From the NCBI GenBank assembly GCA_963971285.1, contig OZ020254.1, positions 19,374,932-19,438,931 of the forward strand: 64,000 nt of DNA, read 5' to 3'. This DNA comes from Astropecten irregularis (taxonomy: Eukaryota > Echinodermata > Asteroidea > Paxillosida > Astropectinidae). This document shows, piece after piece, positions 35,930 through 47,130 of the stretch (position 1 is the first letter of the stretch; each line of letters begins with the position of its first letter). The notes below the pieces were generated by a model, which had not been told where the DNA came from, ran no database searches, and was given only the letters and a program-made list of their open reading frames with translations. The position numbers and the translations under genes were made by a program.

Positions 35930-36118
35930 TTGTATGACTGGGACACATTTCAACTTGCAATGCAGACCCTTTGCAAAGATGCCATTTTAAACCTTATCTA
36001 TGACCTTGTTTATCTTATTACAGCGCAAGCAATGCAACAAAAATATAAAGGTTTTAGACTTGTACGAATGAGAGAACTTGCGAATAGTAGAACAGATGCA
36101 AAGAATATTGACTTTTGA
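35930..36118 (+). CDS. Unrecognised small reading frame in the left arm
   Basis: 62 codons starting YDWDTFQLAMQTLCKDAI. The right-arm counterpart (43328-43498, minus) is 56 codons with four replacements and a clean 18-nt in-frame length difference. A TTATTACAG site inside it could act as an acceptor, so it may be two pieces. Directed toward the palindrome centre. No homolog recognised. Confidence 0.35.
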   Translation: MYDWDTFQLAMQTLCKDAILNLIYDLVYLITAQAMQQKYKGFRLVRMRELANSRTDAKNIDF

Positions 36119-36530
36119 ATGTTGACGCGCATACCAAAGTTTCTTTCTTTGTACATGTATTCCTTTTTGTATTTGCAGGAAAGTGCTTTTGTTTGTAACA
36201 CGATGATTCTAATGTGAACGAACAAAGTCAAGCAATACGTAATTCTGATGTTACTTTTGAATGTTGACGCGCATATCAAAGTTTCTTTCTTTGTATTCCT
36301 TTTTGTATTTGCAGGAAAGTGCTTTTGTTTGTAACACGATGATTCTAATGTGAACGAACAAAGTCAAGCAATACGCAATTCTGATGTTACTTTTGAATGT
36401 TGACGCGCATATCAAAGTTTCTTTTTTTGTATTCCTTTTTGTATTTGCAGGAAAAGTGCTTTTGTATGCAACACGATGATTCTAATGGGGACGAACAAAG
36501 TCAAGCAATACGCAATTCTGATGTTGGAGC
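36110..36530. repeat. About 134-bp tandem repeat, left arm, about three units
   Basis: Units begin near 36119, 36253 and 36397 with TGTTGACGCGCAT and include TTTTTGTATTTGCAGGAAA and ATGATTCTAATG. The right arm has four units (42790-43345). Confidence 0.88.
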
Positions 36531-39179
36531 GCAGACAATTTGGAAAGGTCACAGAATAATGAATGAAACAGCACCCTTGAAACCAATAGTAACCTGTTAC
36601 CTTAATCGAGTCAGATTCAAATTATTGCTTGAGAATTTGGTTTTCTTTTATGCTGAACCAAAACGAATAACGCACAATTGAAAATGAAAAATGTATCAGT
36701 AACTAAGAAGTTCTGAAGAAGCAGGCTAGTCGTAGTCGAAACATTGAGACCTTACGAGAACTGGGAATGAAACAGAAGTGTGAAAGTACAAACGATTTTT
36801 ACATGGTGTTTCCGCAAACCAATCCACATAACTAAGAAGTTTATTTTTGGAGTTATTTTGTTTTCTGTCAAGCCCAATCAAATAATTCATTGTAATTATG
36901 ACATTTCAGATTGATTGCAAAATGCATTAAAATTCAGGTCAAAATTTCTGGTTGGAAAAGGAATTTCAAACAATGATATTTCCAAAGAAACTTTCAGATG
37001 CAGGATTTTGCTTTAAAAAAAAAGCACTGGGCATGGACGTATTAAAACCAGAAATTGTAAAATGCCAAGAGAGGTTGTCAATTTTAGCACAGGTAATATT
37101 TGAACTCGCTTTGTACCGACTCAGTTTATGGTAACAGGTTACATGTACCTATGGTTAACCACTTAAGGTATGGTGACAATTTGCCAGCTGAGAACTTGAC
37201 TCCCAGTTAAATTTAGAAAAAACAATTTGATATTGAAAAATATGCGTTTGCATTTGATGATTGTTTTGCAAATTGTAATGCCTGCTTTTTGCCAACTGTT
37301 GACCTCAGTTTTGCCAACTACATGTATTTCTTGTAGAAAACATCTTCTTTTTTCCCTTTTAGATTGATCACATATTTTGCTTGGCATAATCAAAATTGCC
37401 TCAATTTAATCACAATGCACTATCTTGAGTTTGAAATGTAGAGAATAAATTCAAGTTTTGTGGCGCATTTAACCCCAATGAAAGCTACAAGAGTCAAGTA
37501 CAACAACTGGCATAATTGTAACCATACACAAGAAAAAATGACTGGTATCTTGTCCATCTTGCGCAATCCAAAAAGCAAAATGGAAATTTGTGCTTAATTT
37601 GAGAAATGTGCTCGATTCAACAATTGCAGCCAAAAGTGTTGAACAATTAATCACGACTATTTCATCCAAACTTAAGTAGAAAACAATACCAAGAAAACTA
37701 TCTGCAGCAGTTTTGAACGTGAACCAGATACCATTGTTTTTTCTTGAACCATACTATCCGTGCTCTTCACTAAATTTAGTTCCCTTTAAACAAAATAAAG
37801 TTGTAAAGTTTGTTGCTCTTTCTAAAGAAACTTTACATTAAATAAGTCTTCCATATATAGGTCGTAAAACTCTCACTTAGATGGTTTGAGAAGTAAACAA
37901 TCTCATGGTAATTTGAGGATGGCTCATGAACTACTTGATCAATTGCTATTTGTAGGTCAATTGTTCGATGTCCTATGTGAAAAACGTCAGTGATTATGAA
38001 ATGCTACACATCAATAATTTCATGTTGTTATTCATTGTTAGGAGTGACATTCAAAAGAGCACGGATAGTTTGTAATTTAGGTCAAATAAAGCACACAACA
38101 AATGAGTGCACCAGGCACTCGTTTATTTCATTATCTTCATTTACAAAACTTATCAGGAGTTTCACAGCGAGTCATGCACTGAGTCTAAAAAGTTCACATG
38201 TGCAAGTTCCAAATCTGTCAGCATCGGTGTATTTTCAAGTACGCAGTTTATGCACATTTAATTTGTACGCTGTATCGTTATTTGGAAAGTTGAGTCTATT
38301 CTTGAGTGACGTTTCTTCATCGTCCTTCCCGTAATTACTTCAGGAGTCATTTAAGATTTGATCATTTGTGATACTAATTTCTCAGAAGGCAAATGTTCGG
38401 ATTTTGAGGTCAGAATTTCAAATTGTTAAACTGCAGTTGAAGCATGTTAAAGTGGTAGAGATGTTGAAAGCAATCACATAGTGTAGGTCCGTCCACCTCC
38501 GACTTAGAAAGGCTCCCATCAAATACAGCAAGGTCATCTTGGAAAAACAGCATAGATCTGCATTCTCTACGTCTTCTCAGATCTGAAAATATTAAAGATG
38601 GCAATGAATTAAATATCAGAAGATTGTGTTCTATTAAATCACATTATTTTGGGGTTAATTCTTGCAGCCAGAACAGTTTGAAGACAATAAAAGAATGGAA
38701 ATGGCAAAAAAAAACGATCATGTTTTGTAATTATTGTGTAATTTTCCCCCTGTCATTCCAGTTAAGTTACATGTTTTGGTCCCAAATATGTTTCACAGGA
38801 ATCCCCCTTTTATTTGGAGTGGTATCGTCCATGTATAAGACCATTTTTTATTATAACTTGTAATAAGATACAATTGTGACATATCCTTGTAAGCAAATTA
38901 CCAAATTCTATTTTTCAGAAGGTAGGAAACTTACCCTTTTGGTTACTTCTGTTGAAACCAAGCCATGCCAAAAGCTTAATTCCCCTCTGAAAAAGAAACA
39001 ATCTGGTATTGTATTAATTTTGGGGGATAAAATTTCGGCGATTTCTTCTCAGGAATATTACACGTCTTTCCTCGGCGGACACTTGGCGCGAAATGACGCC
39101 AATTATTTGAAAGATGCACAAATCAATGCAAAACCATTCAGAATCACTGGTGCGTGGCTTAAATAGCGCCCTCTATACT

Positions 39180-40066
39180 TGTGTTTAAAGCCAAAACAAA
39201 GCCTTTTAGACTAGTCTCTTTTCAAGTCTCTTTTTCCCGGGGCGCTGCCTAAAAGACCGTAGATTGCGGTAATTTTTGCTGCCCCGGGGGAATCTGGACT
39301 TGAAACAAGACTAGCAAACGTTTAACAACTCTGTGACTAGTCTTTTTTCAAGTCGGTACCACCCCGGACGTCCCTAAAAAGACCGTACTTTGCGGTCTAT
39401 TTCATCACGCTCGGGACAGTAAAGACTTGAAAAGAGACTAGACATAGTTAGTTGGTAGTTGGTCTCTTTTCAAGTCTTTATTATTCTAAGCGTCGTGAAA
39501 CGGAGGGAAAATTACGTTTACTTTCGTACCATAATAAAATTGAGAATGGAGATACTTTAAATATACTAATAACGTCTATTTACATTTAAAAACGACTTTT
39601 AAAGCATGGTTTGTGTCATAGGGACTTAAAATTGGACAAGAAACACTTCTCCGATGTCTAGTCTTGTTTCAAGCAGGCACTATCTCGAGCGCGGCTAAAA
39701 AGACCGTACTTTGCGGTCCATTTCACGACATTTGGAATATTTAAGACCTGAAAAGAGACTAGCTACTAAATAACCAAAACGAACACATGGTCGGTGTTAG
39801 TCTTGTTTCAAGTACAAACTTTCGCGGGCGCGGCTAAAAAGACCGTACTTTGCGGTCCATTTCACCACGCCCAGAATAGTTCAGACTTGAAAAGAGACTA
39901 ACTACCAACTAACTGCTGCTAGTCTTTTTTCAAGTCTTTATCTTTCCGGGCGCGGTGAAATAGACCGCAAAGTACGGTCTTTTTACTCGCGCCCGAGATA
40001 GTACCGACTTGAAACAAGACTAGCAACAGAGTGACGTAGCTCCAGGCCTATTGTCTTTTGCCTGAA
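39180..40066. repeat. Central hairpin array at the main axis of the palindrome
   Basis: Five to six units, each about 105-130 bases, bounded by CTAGTCTTTTTTCAAGTC-like and GACTTGAAAAGAGACTAG ends. Each unit has a mirrored core GACCGTACTTTGCGGTC at about 39256, 39383, 39704, 39840 and (inverted) 39965. GC-rich spacers such as GCGCGGCTAAAAA are shared. The array is bounded by AGCGCCCTCTA on the left and TAGAGGGCGCT on the right, where the arms begin. The third unit is worn (39451-39650). Confidence 0.88.
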
Positions 40067-40261
40067 ACAATAGATAGAGGGCGCTGTTTTATTTAATGCC
40101 CCAGCGATTCTGAATGGATTTTAGAGCATGATGGGAATAATGCTTTGTTCAAATCAAGACGCGCCATTTCACGCCTGCGTTCCGTCGAGGTAACACGATG
40201 TCTACTCCACGGGAGAAATCACATCAATTTCTTCATCCGTGTTTTCACAAACCCCAATAAA

Positions 40262-40334
40262 ATGGAAGGTTCCCGCCATATTGAGAAAGCTCTTGACTTG
40301 ATTTGTCTTTTAAGAAACTCTGAAGGCCCAAAGG
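40262..40334 (+). CDS. Candidate first coding exon close to the palindrome centre
   Basis: ATG in AAAATGG context, then MEGSRHIEKALDLICLLRNS and a donor CAAAGG|GTAGGT. The equivalent left-arm position on the minus strand also has a donor, AAAAGG|GTAAGT (exon about 38986-38935), but a diverged reading frame. Both point outward from the central array. No downstream partner exon was established. Confidence 0.3.
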
Positions 40335-41162
40335 GTAGGTTTTATTACTCTCCTGACCAAATTATTATATTTTTGCCGAGAGCCGCGGCAAAATACTTGT
40401 GTAATTTAAGGGTGCGGCACCATGCCGTTTTTTGAGGCTCAAAATATTACCAAATGATAATGTTAATAACGTTAAATTGGTAGAGGACTGAATTATATTT
40501 TCTTATAAAACACAATACGAACCACAAAGATGTTAAGGGAATGAAACAATAACGCCACAAAATTGAAGGCAATGTCTTTGGTAATTTTTTCAACAGGATA
40601 TTCTTTATTGTCTGAGAAACAGCTCAGATTTCCGGCTTCATATACATACTCCTGCCTAAAATTACATACAAATATGAAACCATTTGGAAAAGAAAAATAT
40701 TTTCATAGGTGACCCTCTCAGTCTTAATGGTGGTCCGTTCCTAAAAGTTACAGAAGCCATCTGAAATATAATGCATTTTGAAAATGAAATCTTACAAAAA
40801 AAATTACGAAAACACACGACTCGTTTGAGACGTTGACCTATCATTAGCAAAGTGATGGTCATCTGTGGAACTATTCCACTCTTTAAGAACATGAGAACTA
40901 CCAGGTTTTTAACAATTAAAAAAAAAAGAGTGCCTAGTATTTCAATTACCAATCACAGAAGGTTTGTTCTCGGCATTGCGGAGGATTCTCAGAATGTGCA
41001 TTCTGCTCAAATTAATTTCCATTTCAAAGAAACATACTTATTATTTGTGGTCTCATTCCATCATTTTGTTGTTTTTTTCTTGTTCAGATCTTTAAAAGCC
41101 TGAGACGATTTTGCTTTGACGTTTGAAGACACAAGAGATGACCTCCGTGTAAATCTACCTGA

Positions 41163-41408
41163 ATGACATCAGAAGTGAAGTGTCGGCATGTGTTTGAACA
41201 TCTCCAAGATGAACATATACAACCTATTCATTTGTGGAAAAATGGAGCCTTCAACTTGATTCAAGAAATAATTATGCCTCCATCTGAACCAGAGACTCCT
41301 ACCTTGGAAGAAACTTTACAATGCAATATGCAACTTCAAGGACTGAATTTGGAAAACTGTGTTTCACAGTTAGATGGACTCGTTAACAGTTATTGTACAT
41401 TGAAGTGA
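41163..41408 (+). CDS. Unrecognised reading frame, right inner arm
   Basis: 81 codons with HVFEHLQDEHIQPIHLWKNG and ENCVSQLDGLVNSYC. A polypyrimidine tract and TTGTTCAG lie about 65 bases upstream. The left counterpart (38604-38410, minus) encodes a diverged C-terminus (LFFQDDLAVFDGSLS, FQHLYHFNMLQLQ). The two are similar in place more than in sequence. No family recognised. Confidence 0.3.
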   Translation: MTSEVKCRHVFEHLQDEHIQPIHLWKNGAFNLIQEIIMPPSEPETPTLEETLQCNMQLQGLNLENCVSQLDGLVNSYCTLK

Positions 41409-42789
41409 TTAAAGATATGAGTGCCTGGTGCACTCATTTGTTGTGTGCATTATTTGAACCAAAATAATTCTGCTATCTGGTCATATTCACTTTCGAATAG
41501 CTGCGGCAAAGAATTTTAAGCAAAGTGTTCTTTTTGAAAATTTCCTTTCAACTGTGTGCCTTTTTTGCTTTTAAATTTGTCAACAATACAAATATTCTTG
41601 TCACTAACAAAATGGACCTGAAGTACTTATAGTTTTCATTGATGAGTATCAAATGCAAACAGTTATTGAATTCTATGCAAATCTGTTACAATCTAAAATT
41701 AGATTGATTCATATGCATGTACCAAACTTACAAATTGAGCAGTAATGAAGTATTAGAAATGCGCGTTATTGACCAGATTCCAGTCTTTTTTTGGCATTGC
41801 ATTGAAACGATGTGAATGGTTGGTAATTTTGCCAGTTGATATCCTTGACCTTGTTACCTATTTTTTCAAGCAATGATTTTGCTGTCCCAATAAATGAATA
41901 TTAAGTGAAATGTTTTTTCTTGAAAGATTTTACAGAAAAAGATGGTTTATAAGAAAGGGGTTTTCTCTTTTAAATTGTCCCATTGTACGTTTGACGTACT
42001 GAACAAAATCATTTTTTGTTAACGAAGGCTGTAGATTGTACATCTCCAAGTCACAAATTCGACAGTTGATTCTGAGATGGTTTTGTGTCAAATACTGCAA
42101 CATTGTTCAGCAACTTTTCAGCTGCATATAAAAGTGATTTTCATGAAATAAGGATATTTGGGGTAATTTTGGAATAAAAAAAAAACCTCTTCAATGATTA
42201 ACAAGAGTTAAGTTATCAGCTGGCAAATTATCACCATACTTTAAGTGGTTAACAATAGGTACATGTAACCTGTTACCATAAACTGAGTCAGTAAGCCATT
42301 AGTACCTGTGCTCAAATTTACAAGCTCTCTTGACATTTTTTACTTTCTGATGTTAATATGTCAATGCCCAGTGCTTTTTTTTAAGCAAAAACCTGCATCT
42401 GAAAGTTTCTTTGGAAATATCATTGTTTGAAATTCCTTTTTCAACCAGAAATTTTGACCTCATCCCATTTTTTTCGAAAATTGTAAACACCTGCATCTGA
42501 AACTGTTTTCCTAACATCAGTTGTTTGTTCTGCAAATACTTTACCAGCCAGGAATTTTTACACGACTTTTTATATGTTGCAGCGCTCAAAAAACCAAAAT
42601 GTTTTCTCCAAAAATAATGTCTAAGTTGCTGATGTCTTTTTCATTTTGAACTGCACATTATCATATTGGTTTAGCGTAAAAAAAACACACAAAATTTTGA
42701 AGCGACGATCTGACTCATTTAAGGTAGCAGGCTACTTACTACTGGTTTCAAGGGTGCCGTTTCGTAGGTTATTAATGTGACCTTTCCAA

Positions 42790-43345
42790 ATTGTCTGCGC
42801 TCCAACATCAGAATTGCGTATTGCTTGACTTTGTTCGTCCACATTAGAATCATCGTATTGCACCCAAAAGCATTTTTCTGCAAATACAAAAAGGAATACA
42901 AAGAAAGAAACTTTGATATGCGCGACAACATTCAAAAGTAACATCAGAATTGCGTATTGCTTGACTTTGTTCGTTCACATTAGAATCATCGTATTGCATA
43001 CAAAAGCACTTTCCTGCAAATACAAAGAAAGAAACTTTGATATGCGCGTCAACATTCAAAAGTAACATCAGAATTGTGTATTCCTTGACTTTGTTCGTTC
43101 ACATTAGAATCATCGTGTTACACCCAAAAGCACTTTCCTGCAAATACAAAAAGGAATACAAAGAAAGAAATTTTGATATGCGCGTCAACATTCAAAAGTA
43201 ACATCAGAATTGCGTATTGCTTGACTTTGTTCGTTCACATTAGAATCATCGTGTTACACCCAAAAGCACTTTCCTGCAAATACAAAAAGGAATACAAAGA
43301 AAGAAACTTTGATATGCGCGTCAACATTCAAAAGTCAATATTCCT
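42790..43345. repeat. About 134-bp tandem repeat, right arm, four units
   Basis: Reverse complement of the array at 36110-36530, with one more unit. Confidence 0.88.
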
Positions 43346-43950
43346 TGCATCTGTTCTATTTCGTACAAGCCTTAAACCTTCATATTTCTGTTGCATTGCT
43401 TGCGCTGTAATAAGAAAAACAAGGTCATAGATAAGGTTTAAAATGGCATCTTTGCAAAGGGTCTGCATTGCAAGTTGAAATGTGTCCCAGTCATACAACC
43501 TTTAGGTAATTTACATATGACCTCTGTGCAGTGTCAGGTTAATATGTATGGAGGTCACATGGAAATTGCCAGAAGTTTGTATTGTTGGAACTGTTTCAAT
43601 AAGCATCTTTGAAAATGGTCCATAGTGAGAGGGCGCTGTTGATGCAGGATAAAGTCTGCTGAAATAGCGCCCTCTTACTGTTGTCCATTTTTCAGAGATG
43701 CTGTTTGCAATGTAGTCCCTTTAAAACCAGTTAAGTGTACTCTTGGTTAACCACACATATTTGTACATAGAGGGGGTAGTTTAAGTATTGACAAAATAAA
43801 AACGCAAAAAGAGATCACTGTCTATTGTGTCAATTATTTTTTTTATTATTTTTTTTTTAATTGCAAGTGCCGGCTGGTGCGCCCTCTGCTGTCCAGAACA
43901 TGAAGCAACTTAATGACCCAAGCACATCGGCTGATAAAGCGCCCTCTTGA

Positions 43951-44244
43951 GTTGAAACCAGACTTAGTGTTCCTGGTATTCTGCTCCATAGGCGTTCTGC
44001 AACACACATTTCAACAAGCTCATTGCCTATGCAGGCTTTTGTTGGCATGCAAATGCCGCGCATTGAAAAGACTAGCAAAGGCCTGAACAAAGCTCAGAAA
44101 GGATTCATTGTTGTACACTTAAATCTTAATAGACCTGCATGGGTGTACTTCAGACTTCACCCCCTGTTCGGGCAACCAGGCCGCTATATGTTCTTGGAAG
44201 ACATTTCGGTGGTGAACTTTGGTGGCAGAAAAAGGCAAAAATAA
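43951..44244 (+). CDS. Right-arm counterpart of the 35181-35513 frame
   Basis: 97 codons reading LSVPGILLHRRSATHISTSS to LFGQPGRYMFLEDISVV. Its end differs from the left copy, so the two products would not be the same length. Coding status uncertain. Confidence 0.4.
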   Translation, partial: VETRLSVPGILLHRRSATHISTSSLPMQAFVGMQMPRIEKTSKGLNKAQKGFIVVHLNLNRPAWVYFRLHPLFGQPGRYMFLEDISVVNFGGRKRQK

Positions 44245-45292
44245 AGACCGATTCATTTGGACACTTCCACTCCATCACTAATTGAGTCCTTGACCTTCAA
44301 AATGACAACAACTTCAGCCCAGATGATGATGTGCTGACCAGAGAAACAAAATTTCAACATGCAGCTTACTTCAAATTTTGGATTAATGTTTTTGCCCCCA
44401 ATTTTGATAGTTTATGTATTCCGAATCGCAAATTACCCACTGACTGAAAAAACATGAACTCATGCGCAGCTATGAGACAATCATGTCCTCATGGATTTCT
44501 TGGTTTCACTTGTGTAATAGAAGAATGCTACCAGTATTGTCTACAATAACCTGTTAATTTTATAGCTTAATTCAACTTTTAACCATCCTGGTGCTAACAT
44601 TTTATTGGCTGTTCCGACGTGTTCCAGGGCGGAACAGGTTTTAAATAGCCTGAGATTATTTTTTTATTTTTTTTTATTATTCTTTATCACCCTTCCCTAG
44701 CTTTTATGTTGTGGTTTTTGTTTTAATACTACACTTCTTATTCTTAGCTTTATTTTTAAAGCTCAAAAGGTAAATCATATGAAAGATTATGAGGCAAATT
44801 CGCATTAAAAACTTATCTAATTTGATCATTTATTTTTTAAGAACATGGGATAATTAGTCAATTATGAGCCCTATTCTTCATCTGCAATAGTACTGCTACA
44901 TCTTGTAGATATGACATCATCATGATGTCATCAAAAAGACAATTTTCATTTTACCCCCGGAATAATGGTGGGTATGATATCTGTGTTACATATAATCTAC
45001 CTATTTAATGATGAAATCATATGACATCATCAGATTTTGCGTTATGTATTTACATTTTTTATTCCTTCGTTCTTTTTCTTTAGCATTCAACCTGTTAAAA
45101 TTATGTCAAAACTGTTTGATATTTTCAGTGATGATTTTGCTATACAGAATGGAAGAAAAAGTACTCTTAAAAGATGAAATTTAGGCTTTAAACCCCAATA
45201 TTTTTGTAACCATAGCTACGGATACAACTGAAGCTACAGAACTTTTTTTTAAATCGGCCTAATGAGCAAATTAAAACAAAATCGGAACAGCT

Positions 45293-45318
45293 TAGTGTTC
45301 GTCCACGGGACGAACACT
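45293..45318. repeat. AGTGTTCGTCC hairpin at the right secondary axis
   Basis: Same hairpin as at 33741, mirrored. Confidence 0.85.
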
Positions 45319-46449
45319 TAAATGTCTAGTTATTATTTGTTTCAGTTGCAACATAGATCATCTATGTTCTTTTTAGTCAATGGCCATTTCTATAACTATT
45401 GTTTTATTCCTATTTCTTTTGTTTGTCACAGTGATGCGACTGATTTTTATGTGTTTTTTATTTTTATTTAGATTTTGCTTGTTTTTAATCTCAATAATTA
45501 TACTGACTTTATCAATATGTATACTTATGAGGAAATAAATACTGAAGTGAACTATTAAAAGTGAATTGACTCCTAATGTAGATAGATGGTTTATACCATA
45601 GGTTTAGGAATCCTAAACCTATTGCATTCTCTAGTCTCGATTATCAAGGTATCCTATGGTACTGGTAGCATATTTGTTAAAGTGATTTACTGATTTATTC
45701 TAGATCTGCGTGAATAAATTAATCTTGGTGCATACTAGTCAAAATGTTGAGAAGACCACTGGTTATATAAAGCCTTGATGCATGTCCTTAAAGATTATTT
45801 ACATGACATTACTGAAGATAGTTGAGGGATTCTTCTTTTTTGTTTTAAGGTGGAAATCTTTCTTGTATTCCAGAATTGAATTATTTTAAATCGGTATTAC
45901 ACAACTAATATTTAGGTAGAAGTTAATGCATCTTTCTTTCAATTAAATTCTGTTATTATCTTTATTTCTTTTTGTTGCAACATCATCTGCAAAATTTTTG
46001 CCATTTATATTGGGGCTTCTGAAAATACCCCCATATTGGTTTGTTCCTAATTATTTTGTTATCTAAAATCGCTATTACACAATTAATGTATTGAAGTTAA
46101 CGTAACTTTCTTATGTTTAACTTCTATTAAGTTGTTACTGTTGCAATGTGGATCATTTATAAATGTCTTTGTAAAAAGACATTTCTTTGCAAGCCTTTGG
46201 GCCTTCTGAAAATGCCCCATATTGGTTTGTTTCTAATTTTCTGATGATTCTTTATATGTTTTCATTTAGTGTTTTTAATCTGAATAATTGTACTGCCTTT
46301 GCCAGCATTTTTAGGGTCAAGTTAATAATGAGATTACTTGCTATGGTTATTCTATGGTTATTTTAGCCTCTATCTTCATTTCTGTGGATTTATTGTTGCT
46401 TAAATTACTGTGGTCTTCTTAGCAAGATCGAATATTTGTTACTGCACTA

Positions 46450-47130
46450 AGAAAATAATTTTATAATTTTTATCACAGCACTACAGCTTGCTAAATATTT
46501 TAAGTGGTCCCTCTTGCCTTCCTACACAACCCTAATTTCTACTACACAAGTGAAACCAATTGTCAAAACCTGAGAACTGTAATAAAGTAAACCAGCAATG
46601 CCAAAAAACTGTTTCTCTAATCATCACATCAACAACTGAGTAGAGGTCACCATCATCTATCAGGTCAAGAGCCCCCTCAGATCAGAAGCAGATGTCCTAT
46701 GCAAAAGAGTTGGTCATCATGACCGGCCTAAAAAGAGACCTGGTTACACAGGAACAGTAAGATGAAGGGTACCAACTTAGGATAACAAAAGTATCAGTGC
46801 GAAAAAAACTGTGCGAAAAAAGGGTCCTCTGTCCTTCGCACCAATCATACAAGCGCTATCAGCATCTTAGTGTACAACAATCAATTCCTTTCTTCTAGTT
46901 TTTGCCACAAGCAAAATTTGGGTATGAGCTTGTCAAATCATGTGAGGCAGAACACTTACAGAGTAGAATACCAGCAACACTGAAGACAGGTTTCACTCAA
47001 GCTGACGCATATCAACCAATGCACCCGGATCATTAAAGTTGCTCCACATCCTATAGACAGCAGAGGAACGCACCAACCGGCACTCACATGCTCGTCTGAG
47101 CTTCTTTCCTATGTGTATTTGATCTGTACA
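46450..47130. repeat. Most conserved block of the palindrome, right copy
   Basis: Reads almost without change against the reverse complement of 31975-32630, including GCACCAATCATACAAGCGCT and AAGAGTTGGTCATCATGACC. Confidence 0.8.

Larger units (their letters stand above)
28450..39170. repeat. Left arm of the giant palindrome
   Basis: Reverse complement of 40070-50345. Matched landmarks, left with right: 28691-28775 with 50072-50156; 30141-30440 with 48340-48690; 31975-32630 with 46450-47130; 33488-33570 with 45561-45640; 35181-35610 with 43857-44260; 35930-36530 with 42790-43498; 37060-37200 with 42170-42310; 38090-38130 with 41420-41462. Coordinate sums drift only from about 78.8 to 79.5 kb, so order and spacing are kept. 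Similarity falls off inside 37.2 kb. No known transposase, polymerase or capsid domain is visible. Outside the items listed separately it is AT-rich with no gene. Confidence 0.93.

Noticed and set aside
37990-38334. 114-codon plus frame in the left inner arm
   Set aside because: No domain, no counterpart in the right arm, and it reads against the exon-like signals on the minus strand.
39180-40066. CRISPR-like array
   Set aside because: Units are self-complementary and vary in length, spacers are not unique, and the genome is eukaryotic.
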